Program-made: the position numbers and the translations under genes
Shown here: positions 48,901 to 61,200 of the stretch, in pieces
How positions within the stretch are numbered: position 1 is the first letter of the stretch
Layout of the letters: each line of letters opens with the position of its first letter
Source: Pomphorhynchus laevis
Taxonomy: Eukaryota; Acanthocephala; Palaeacanthocephala; Echinorhynchida; Pomphorhynchidae
Assembly: GCA_012934845.2 (NCBI GenBank)
Contig: WNNJ02003050.1
Coordinates: 1-64,000 of the forward strand
Direction of reading: 5' to 3'
DNA length: 64,000 nt
The notes under the pieces: generated by a model
Databases searched by the model: none
The model's input: only the letters and a program-made list of their open reading frames with translations
What the model was told of the DNA's origin: nothing

Positions 48901-51900
48901 TAAACACCAAATCCGATCCCATTTAAACAATTTAACCAATTTATCTGTGTAACTTTCGCTGTTCTTGTTAATTAGTGGACTTGTATGCGTGCAGCTGACA
49001 CGCATTTGCCATTTTAAATAAACTATTATTAATAAACAATCGTTGTTCATCAGTCTAAAAATATAAAATATTTTATATTTTTAGTAGCGGTTTATAATGT
49101 AATTAATTAAGTTAAACAAGATTAGTTTAAACTTGCCTTCATACAATATTTTTGACTATTTTTGACTAGACGTTTTAATACTTAATATATTTTGCTCACA
49201 TGTCTATATCAATGTTGATATAACAGTTCCATACTTCTATGTTTGTTATCTCGAACTCGATAAAACATAATTTGTTCATAAATGCGCTTTTACGTCTATC
49301 CGAGTGCAAACTGAATGCCCATCACCTAAAATTATTTTGCAAATGGCACATTAATTCTCGAGCAAAACATTTTGTCAAATAGCGGATTAAATAAAAATTT
49401 GTGAGAACATACTCGAAAGCTTTGTTAAAGACATTTATATAGTGACTACTCATCCTTTTAATTATTATATTAAATTATAATCTTAAGCATTAATCTTAAT
49501 GCTCATATCAAAAATATATATTAAAAGGCTGTAATGTGGAACATAGAAAAGCTGTATCCCTATTTAGAATCGACAGTCTAGGCATAAGTATTGATAGTAA
49601 AAATATTTATCATTGTCAAAGTCTTTAAATTAAAAGTTTTTAATTTTTGTATCTTTTATTTTAAAATTTTCGATAGCAATTTAAATAACTCACACTTTTA
49701 ACTTCTAATTTCATTTTGTTTACCATTTTAAAAATGTATTAAAAATAAAATTTTATTTTTTATCTTTTGTACAAATTTTAACTTCTAATTTCATTTTATT
49801 AAAAATTAAATAAAATAAAATTTCATTTTATTTTAAATTTTATTTTTCATCTTTTGTACAAATTAAAGATGATGCAAGATGTAATAGCGATTTATTTTTC
49901 ATTGTTAAAGATTACGATATTTCTTTGATTTGAAAAATGTTAAAATGTATTATGCTATTTAGTTTCTGCTACAGTGTTCTCAATCAGACGGTTCCTTAAC
50001 TAACTCCCAGAATGTATACATTTTGCGTTTAATTCTTAACTAACCCATATGATTTAGGAATTGTCAATTTCACTTCAGACTGAACGATTTTCGGTAGTTT
50101 GTGAATGCTTTTTAATTTTACGTTATACCTTATTTAGCAAAACATGAACATTGATTATGAGCAAATCGATGACGGTTCAGATTTGCTCACTGCCCTTGGG
50201 AAGTTACTTCACTTTCGTGATGATCTTGCTCATGACATTTTCCCATCAATGTGTCATCAAATCATTAACAGCTTCACTAATAACGAAAGAGAAGTAAGCT
50301 TTACTTGGTGATTTTTTTATGAATTTTGAATTTTGCATTTCTGAGAAATACCACCTTAAGTAAATATGAATAACTTTATTTATTAATTTTCAAATTATGC
50401 ATTTTTGTTTAAGATTTCATTTTCTATATGTTTATTTGCCTTCAAAGTCTAATTACATAGTGTATGTAATCGATTTTAAAACGTAATCGGTTTTGAAATG
50501 TAATCGATTGTTATCAGGGAAACATCGAATTGTATCTACAGACATTAAACGTTCCTAAATTTATATACATTATATTCAAATCAGAAATATTTAACCTAAG
50601 ACTTTTTTTCGTAAAATATAGCCTTAGGAACTATAAAAATGGTCTTAAAATAGTATTATGCTATCTCTCTACTTACTCCTTTACAATTATATGAAAGCCA
50701 AATAATTTATTTTAAATAATTGAAAGTATATATTAACTGCAATTCAAAAATTTTAATTGACTGTTTCTAAAATTGCTTTATATTATTGAAGGAAATACTT
50801 GACTATATGCGTCAAACACTAATGTCGCCAGAAATTATTCATCAAATTGGTACTCCATTGTCGGTAGCATATACAATCGCCAAATCCTTACAATTATGTG
50901 CACCATACAACAACGCAATGATGATGCAGGTAAACTTATTTATTTTATTCGATTTTACCGTATATTAAGTACATTGGTGGGCATCACCGATTTCAATACT
51001 CGCATATGATGCAAGTAGAAAATTATATTAACAAGTTCGGATGGCGATTTCACTCAACAGAAAATAAACCTATGCCTTATGAACACCATGCAGTAAATTG
51101 TTAGTTTCGTAATTTTTCTTTATCACTTATTTTTGCTTAGTTGATGACGTTGCAAATACGGAAATTACTGTGTGATCTGGAAGAACACGACTACTTTTCC
51201 AGTATGATTATCCAAAATTGTAGAGAACAGCTTACAAAGGATATATTTACGATGGATAGATGTAATACGAAAACTTCAATGTTGGTGAAAATTGATCAGG
51301 TAATTAAATATTTTAATATCCACTAATTTTTTAATATATTTAAAATTAATTAACTGGGAACCATCTTCTAGAATATAAGAGACTTAATTTATTATTTTGA
51401 TATTTCGACTGTACTTAGCAGTCCTTCAATTGTATCTAATCAGTTATTTATATTCAAAATTTTTTACTCAAATTTTAGATTAGATTAATTATTTATTTAT
51501 ATTCCATGAATTAGAGAAAATTAATAAATTTTGTTCGAATGTTATTTTTGAATGTTTGAAAATATTGAGTTTTAATTATTAAATGTCTTCCTAACTCTTG
51601 TTTTCTGGTTATATATATTTGAATATATTGTAGCATAAATAATTTTTTTACATAAATAGTAAAATTTCATAAATTTAAATTGTATTCCTCTGTTTTCAGA
51701 TAGAAAAGGACAGCTAAATATCAAAATAATAAATTAAGTTTCTCATACTCTCAGGAATTGTTCGCAGTCAATTAGTTTATATTTTTCTAATTCAATTAAT
51801 GAGATCAGGGATTCAGGGAAGCTACAATATTCTTTAGTATCAACAGATTGTCGAGAAGACAAAATGATTTGTTGATAATCTTTATAAGGACTACCATATT

Positions 51901-54900
51901 GTACATTTACTAATTTCAAGCATTGTTGTTAAACTAGCGCTTTCAAATTTCTGATAATACTTTTTGGTTACACAAACTTTGAAAGTAGAAATAAAATAAT
52001 TGTTTGTAAATAATAAAAATTTACTTCAAATCAATGCATTCTAAACATGGCTTTTGAATCATGTTTGAGTATTAATGAATTGCTAGCATATATTGTGAAT
52101 TCACAGACAAAAACGATCTGAACTACATGTCAAGACAACAAGATACCGAATCGTTTGATTTTGGATCTTGTGTCATCAAAAACGATTACGTCACTTTTGA
52201 TGATGAAGTCATTTTTTAAATGATGACGCAACTCTTTGTTCGATATGCAACGGTATTTGTAATTAGCTTCAAATAATTAAGAATAAATATACTATTTTCA
52301 ATATACTATTTTAACTTCAATAATCATTCTATTCAAGGCCAAGAAAGCTCTTGATAAACTTATTGCTGATAATCCAGATAACTATGATCTACAGGACGGG
52401 GCATCCTTTGAGCGCGATAGTATAATGATGCGATTTAAAGAGTGGGAAACATGTCTCAGAATAAAATACACTGTCGTATGCTTTATATTTGTAGATGTCT
52501 ACAATATTTAAATGAATGGGATGTTCTGCTTGAAGGAGATCACTCGGCATCTCGGCTACAAGTTGCAGAATGTAGTTGGCGAAATGGAAAATGGAACTTA
52601 CTTCGAGATAGCCTTATAAATATTGAGGAAGAGTTTGAAGGAAAAGACGCTGAGCTAAATATCAGCATTATGAAGGCGATATCAAGTTGTATTGATGGAA
52701 TTGAGTTTTCGGTAATTTTATTTTGGATTTTGCTGCATATACATCGAATTGAATTAAATTTTAATATTTGATTAAATATATTTGATCAATTTTAATTATA
52801 ATTTTTATATATTATATTTATAATTTTAATAAATTATAATTTTAATTTTGGATTATTTTGAGCGTAGAATATTGTGCCACACGCAAATTCTACATCACGT
52901 ATTCTAATTTTATGTTTCGATACAATACAGGTGAATAAACAGTATTTATTTTTATCAAAAAATATAAATTATATTTTATTACTTTTAAGGATTTATAATA
53001 TTTTTAACTCCAAATTTATCTTTTCAATTTTATAAAAATTGAATCATTTGAAGATTTTGATAATTTTGTTTTGTAAAATATTTCAATTTTTGCGTTGTAT
53101 TATAACATCAAACAATGCCGATAAGTACATTATAAACATGACCGAACGTGACGCTTAAAATTAACAGCAGTAATTGCATTATTATAATATATAATATAAT
53201 TATTATAATATTAATATTATATTTAAATAAATTTTATCGAGAGTCTAGAAATAAATGTTTTCATTTTATTATTAAAATTGATTTCAAGTGGCATCTATGT
53301 AATTATAATGTGGCAAATAATTTAAATTATATAATTTATCCTTATATACAGACTAATAATTTAGTTGCTAAAGTATAATGTTACAATAAATTTTACAATT
53401 TTTGTCAAAGTATTATTTTACGGTGAGTATATCTTTTACGGTTAAAACGATTTTTAGACAATTTCAAAATTGAATGGAGACGCAACAAATGCATTATTAT
53501 ATAAATGGAGCCTGTGTCCGCTTATTATTGGTGACGCTCACCTTAAAATTTTAGATGTAAGTTACTAAAAATTATAAACTGCTTTAGACAATCGTTTGAA
53601 TAAGACAAACTTGCGTGAGTGTTTCTCATGATGTTCATTACTATGATTTGTTAACAAATTATTGTTATAAGTCAAATTGTGTACAATTTAGTTGTTTATT
53701 TTCATATTTAAATCCCTTAATACTCACTATGGATCGTAAAGATTTATCACTTTACTTTACTGGACTGCACTTTTTTAATTACTAATTCCTTCACAGCATG
53801 AATAACTTAAATAATAAATTATGAATTTCTAATCTGTATTGATAATTCAGAATTTTATATAGTTATTACAGGAATAAAGAAGCAGAAATTATCCTTTATT
53901 TGATAAAAAATTCTATTTTTTCGATAGCTGCTGCTATCATCGGGATTACAAAAAATGTTTAAAACATTTAAAACATTTTTTTGTAATCATGATAATGATA
54001 GCATGAGCTATCGAAATATAGAAATTCATCAAATAAAGGATAATTTCTTCTTTATTCATGTAATAACTGTATATTTTCGATATGGGAGAAGATTATGGGT
54101 TTAGTATTTATTATCAGAATTTTATATTCAATTTAATTTTAATTAATTTTTAATTTAATAAAAAATTTATGTTAAATTTACTTTAAATTTGAATTACTTT
54201 ATATTTAATTTTGTGCTTTGCTTTGATACGTGAAACACTGGAGAACTTATGCAAGTGACATCATTAAATTTTATGTTCTAATTATTTCTTTTTTAATGTT
54301 TTGTTTTTTCAAATTTGTAAAATTCACAAATAATAATTCATAATATTATGTACATTGTATATTACCGGTTATATTATATTTTTTATATATTTTTTAAAAT
54401 ATAGTTTTTAATATTTTTAATATTATTAACTATTTTGGTACAATTTATTTATATTTATATTTTTATGCTAAATATATTTTGCATAAAATTATTAAAAATT
54501 ATTTTATACACATTTGTATGTATTATCTTTATTTTATGTTTATAAATATATATATTTTTATGTATAAAATATTTTTTATATTTATAAATATATTTTTGAA
54601 ATATATTTATATTTATGAATATGTTATATTTATAAATATTTTTTATATTTATGAATATATATATTTATAATATATTTATATTTTTATGCTAAATTAATTT
54701 TAATTAATTTTAATGGATTAATTTTTATTTATTTTTTTTGTTTATTTAAATTTGTAAAATTCACTTTTCAAATTAAAAATAAAAGATAATTTGTACATTG
54801 ACGCTAAATCATAATTCAAAATATAAATATAATTATATAAATGTATTTTTTATTTTATAATTCGCATTTCCATTTTTCGGTGGTGGTTATCGATAAGTTG

Positions 54901-57900
54901 CTACAAGTCGACTTGTATACACTAGTTATTTTTCAACTTTTTAAAAACTAACTTGTATCGATACATTTGAAAACATGCAGATGAACATGTAGTTTTTACT
55001 AATAACTACATTTGGACAGGTATTAACTATTCAAATATTTGTCCAGACAGATATACGATCCAGTCCGTTCGTGTATCCAGTCTTTTAAACGATCCAGTCC
55101 GTTCGTGTATCCAGTCCTTTAATTAATATTTAAATATTAGTTGATTATATAATTTATTAATTTAATTAATTTTGATTAAACTTAATTACTCACAGGTATT
55201 GTTTTTATCCTTGATACAACAGGACGTTACTAATCAGCCTGGGTGAGTCTCATCTGCTGCTGACCCTGACCTACATTTTACGTTATCCTTATATAACGTG
55301 AAAATGAAAAAAAATATTTATGCCTACTCTGTACACTGATGCTGATCGGATATGAACTCAGGACGTCTGTATCGCGATCCAACGCTACATCCACTGGTTG
55401 CTCCAGTTGTGCTTATACACATTTCCGTTTATTACTTAAAATTTAAATTATTTAAAAATAATATTATTAAAGATAATACGCAGAGATGTATACTGTGAAT
55501 TAGTTTTTCAAACTAAAATATTGAAAGAAAATTCTAATAAACATTTTAATGAATCCTATCTATAACTCGTATTTTTTAAAATTAAGACATGCCAGCGAGT
55601 TACAGAACTGGTTGAATCTATGGAAGTTATCAAGTCTATCAAAAGGATGACAGCACGAATCGCCAATACCGGACAAGCATTTGAAGATGAATTTTCAGAT
55701 TTAGTGTCACTAATCAATGCTTGGAAGTAAGTGTTAAATACGTTTTTACGATACTTTAATCGATGTAATATTTATCATCGAATGCATTATGAAGAATTCG
55801 GACGTTTGCAGTCAGTGATTCCTGTTCAAATGTAAATGACATAGTGGCATGGAGAGATATATCGATGCATTATATTGCTTCAATAATTCCAAGTGACGGA
55901 CATCATGTAAGTCGAATAAAACTGAACTTAGACAAATACTGTGTACACCTAAATAATCTGGATTCGGAATTTGAAATTATTATTTTATGATTAAAACATG
56001 CGTTAGATTCTTCCAGGAATATACCGATTTCGCAGATAAAATTGATCTGTTAATTTATAGCATACGCATACCGATGATTTTAATGTGATTGTTATACAAA
56101 CGAAAATAAAAAAAATTGCATGACTTGCCAGATTAGAATAAAACATGCGTTAGTTTCCATCCTGTATAAAAGTCAGATTATTAAATAACTCAAGATAAAT
56201 ATATTAAAGATATATATCTTTAATAATGTATAGATATTAAATTATAATAATGTATAATATTATAATGTATAGATATATTTAATATCTTGAACGTTTTAAT
56301 TATCTGAATTCTGACTTTTATTGTCATATAAAACATTCATACAATTCTTTCTCGGTTTTATCGAAACAATTCGTATAATTTTTTAAATTAGACGAATTGT
56401 CAGGATTAAAATTAACTTTGGTTCTTTATGGTTTCATGTCGTTTTTGACATTTCACGCCGTTTTTGATATTTCATGCCGTTTTTGATATTTCATGCTGTT
56501 TTGATATTTCATGCCGTTTTTGAAAAATTATAATACCCCCCGTCTTAGATGAGAATATCAAGAACAACAATAATCGATTTTGAGGAGGATGAGGGATCAA
56601 TAAGATCTGCTATCTTAGAGATGGATTTTTACAATACAATGTTCAAATCTATGTTTGAAGGTACTAAACTGGAAGTATTGCAAAATATGGTGTCTTTGTG
56701 GCTGATAAAGAATTCAAGAGTGTGTAGTTGTGGGATCAGTATGAATCTGATAAAAAAGAAGGGTGCCATAGATGGATATATACTGGTATGCAAAACTTCA
56801 TCTCATAGAAAAGAATTTTCTGTGAGTCATGTAAAAAATTTTAAAAAATCCTTTGAAGATATCTTGCGGTTTTTCTGTTTGTGGGCCAAGGATGATATGC
56901 AAAAGTTCATTTATTCTTTTATAAAACTTAATAAAAATACTGTTTCAGAATGGTGTTTAATGTGTAGAGTCGTGTGCCAGGAGATCCTTTATGATTATAA
57001 TACCAGACTTTGAGGTATAAATGCCAATGGCTTGCCTAAAGTGGTAGAGATAGACGAATCTTTATTTTTAGACGGAAGTATTATGTAGGCCGCTATGTAT
57101 ATGCTAAATGGGTTTTTGGTCTCATAGAAAGTGGAACAAGATAATGTATTCTTGTTCCTGTGCCATATAGGAGTGCTTAAACTTTAGTACCTATTATATA
57201 AGCCTTTATATCTCCGGGGACTTTAATAATAAGTAATAAGTGGAGGTCGTATGCCCGACTAGGAGATAGTGGTGACTTTGAACATAAAAGTGTTTACCAC
57301 TGTTATAATTTTGTTTCCACAGAAGATCCTATGGTTCATACCCAGAGCATCGAGAATTTATGGATTTACGCCAAAAATAAGTTGAAGTCACAATATGGGA
57401 CTCATAGAAAGATGTTGGAAGGTTACCTGGTTAAATTCCTGTTTAAAAAAGAATCCCATTAAGAGAAAAGGTTAAATCATTTTTTAATATTGCTGTGTTC
57501 TTTCTATGATTAAATAAGCTTTTTAATTTAAATTTGTGTTTTTCTTTATATTATTTACATTTTATTTTTCTTCTCTTTTTATAATTTTTCAAAAACGGCA
57601 TGAAATATCAAAAACGGCATGAAATGTCAAAAACGGCATGAAATCATAAAGAACCTTAACTTTTAATATTTTTAAATTTCGTATTTTTATAAAATTTTAT
57701 TTTTTATACTTTTTATATTTTTTCATAATCAAAATATTTAAAAATTAAAATATTTGAATATTTAATTTTTGATATTAAAAATTAAATATTATTGCTAAGT
57801 TTGAACTGTCTTTAAACCTCAAGGCACATTAAGTGTTTTAATGTAGTGCCTGATTGTTAAACTGCAATACGAACTGCCATGCACAGAGTTCATACTCAAT

Positions 57901-58121
57901 TATCTCTGATTTTTAGATTAGGGGTAGTTCTGCTTTTCGAGCTTTTATTGTAGTCACGGTACTGACTAGCTGTGTTAAAGCGAAACGCGTTTGCCGGTTT
58001 TAAAGTTTGTCATATTTATAAGTGTTCTAGCTAATTACAATATACTGACGAAGTCCCTATAAAGAACGAAACGTTCAAATAAATTATAAGTGTCTTTGCC
58101 TGTTTTCTACACTTCATTAAA

Positions 58122-58201
<80 letters not shown>

Positions 58202-61200
58202 ATATATATAATACCGGAAAAAAGAAGAAATATTTATTATTCAATTAATTCGAAGCTTTAGGCAAAATGCCTTCCGAGCTGATATAATAAAGCTTCAATT
58301 AATTGAATAATAAATATTTCTTCTTTTTCCGGTGTTCAAATATAAAATTTCAATATATATGAAAGCGTCCCATAGCGGATCCCGGAGACAGTGATCTCTA
58401 TTCACTGACTATATATATCAGGAAGTATTTCGCTATATGAAATGTTTAAATATTTTTTTAATTTTTTATGATTAAATATTTTTTATCTATTTAGAATTTG
58501 GAAGACATGTGTTTTGATATGTCTAATATAAGTAATATTGAGCTATTCAAATCAATTAGAAAATCAAATGAGATATTATTTGCATTGCGGCACTTACTGC
58601 GGTATGTGTAATAAGCTTGGATTTCTCTAATTTATATTTAAGCTTCGGTAATGAGCCACCGTCTCAACCGAGCACCATTATTGCATCTTCAAAGCAAATT
58701 ATGAAATGTGGAAGGGACGCAGCATCTTTCGATTATTCACTTTATTCAAATTGCTGGGTTTCATCGTGTCAGGATGTAATTGCCCATAACGAAAATTGGT
58801 ATTCACATCGAATAAATCTGTTGGCGTTTAACAAGTCGTGAGTTGTTTTTATTTCTTTGAAAATATAAATCTAAGTATTAATTATAGTTGCATGAATCAT
58901 TATATTTTTTCTGATATTTATTAAATCAAAATATTATATTTCAGATTCTTAATTTTAACGCTAGTTTAATTGATAATTTGTTTTTATTCCATCATTATTA
59001 TACTAATTTTGTTTTTTTTTTATTTTACACAATTTTTACTATTTTGCTATTTTATTTTTAAATGATTTGCGTATTATGGTAGGATAAAGCTAAAGCGATC
59101 ATATACTTATTCCTGTCTTAAAGTTTAGTATAATATGATCGTACATGAATTTGCTAAATTATCTGTCTTGTGGTTTAGTTTACTGAACCATTAAGCATTT
59201 ATTTATAATACATTTGAAATCTAAATTATAAAATCAAAATGCAAATATTTTTTCAAAAATTCAGATTCGATCGTCTCGACAAAAAGTGAAATTAAATTGT
59301 TGGAATGATTAAATTGTTGGAATATTCTCTAAAACAGTTGAAAAAAGTTTTTTCTTATTCTCAAACATTTTATATTTTACCAGAAAATACGATTTTTTTA
59401 TAAAATATTAATTATATTTTAAAAATCATAAAAATAACCAAAGCAAATAATATATCATTTATGCACTATAAATATGTAATATTTAGTTATATTTTGTTAA
59501 TTTATGAATTTAAAATTTTAATTTTAAATAACAAAATTTAATTTTATTTTGATAAAATAAGTTTAAAATTTGAAATTTTGTTTACTGACCTTTATTGTCG
59601 TACTTTAATATGTTAAAAATAACTACTCGGAGTATATTTAAAATATACGAATAAAAAAAATTAAAATATTTTAAATATTAATAATTTTTTTTGTTTATAA
59701 TTTTTATTTCTTGAGAGAAGAAATAAAAATGTGCTAGCTGGTAAGTTATCACTTACCAGCTAGCACATGGTGTTGTGCTAGCTGGTAAGTGATAACTTAT
59801 CAAATGTAGCAACTGAAAATTGACGTAAACATTAAACTGTTTGCTCTTTGTTACTTGTAAGAGAATAAAGGTGTTTTTCGTAAAAAATCAAAACTTATAA
59901 ACTTTAAGTTGATCCAAATACGGCTACAAATATGAGCAAGTACACCTATACATAATTGCATTTAATTAGTCGATATAATATCAGATGGATACGAAAATGT
60001 TATTAATTTAGTGAAACAAAGAAAATAATAACCAACAAATACTTATATTAATTTATATTATTATAAATATTACATATTATTATAATTTAATAATTTAATA
60101 TTTTTTAATTTATTATAATTTTATAATTTAACATTTTATATAATTTATAAAATTATATAACAGAATCAGGGTACCCGCAAATGGGCCCAAAATACAAATG
60201 CTGAAAAATTCAAAGTCATTCAACCCTCGGATCTACCGCCTGAGATATCCGTTCTTTAGTTCAGTTTCCAAAGCACCACGAATTTGCTCGCACAAGTTTA
60301 AAATATTAATAATATAATGATCAGTTAAATAATCAGTTATTTGATTACACGTTTTAATTGTAAAGTTGGCAATTGTTGAGCTTATATTAGCATATTGTTG
60401 TAAGTTAAATGTCAATTAATCAGGTGATATAATTACACCGTTACTATTTTAGATCCCTTGATATTGTAAGAGAACTTGCATTGAAAGGTCTTCAAATTGC
60501 TCCGCAATCACCTACTATATGGATGTCATGGTCAAAATATCTTTTAAATGAATTATTAAAAGCAGAAGTGTATGTTTTGTTGATTTTTCGAATGCTTTAG
60601 CGTTTTGCTATTTCACGTGTTCGAGTTTTAGTCATTTTTTTCATTATTCATTTATATTGTTTATATTTTGTTAACCCAAAATTAAAAATAATTTTTATAA
60701 TAATTTTTTAATAACAATTATTTATTAGCAATTATTTATCAATTTATTGATAAATATCAATAAAATTTAATAAAATTTACTTATTATCGATAAATTTATT
60801 TATTATCATTTTGTTTATTACCTATTACTAATATCAAATATTTATTATTTAATATAAACAATATTATTTATAATATTGCTAATATTAATTAGCAGCTTAA
60901 CCTTTAGCTGCTACTCGCCGCTAAAGGTTAAGGCTATCCTCCACTCGAACCATTACAACATGGTAGTAACTGCATCATTCACCGGAATGATGCAGTTTAA
61001 AGCCATACTACTCCCTTCAGGGTTAGGCTATCCGCCATTCTAAGATAACTAACACGCAGAACATGAGTAAGTATAGCTTTGATGAATGAATAAAAATATC
61101 TTTATTATAGGAAAACACACTGACAATAATATTTACAGACATAATCAATGAGTATATAGCTCGTAAGAAACACACTTCGTAGTACTTATTTATTTAAGTT

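Noticed and set aside
54479-54670. 63-codon Tyr/Ile/Phe-rich frame
   Set aside because: Lies in low-complexity TATTTATAAATAT repeats.
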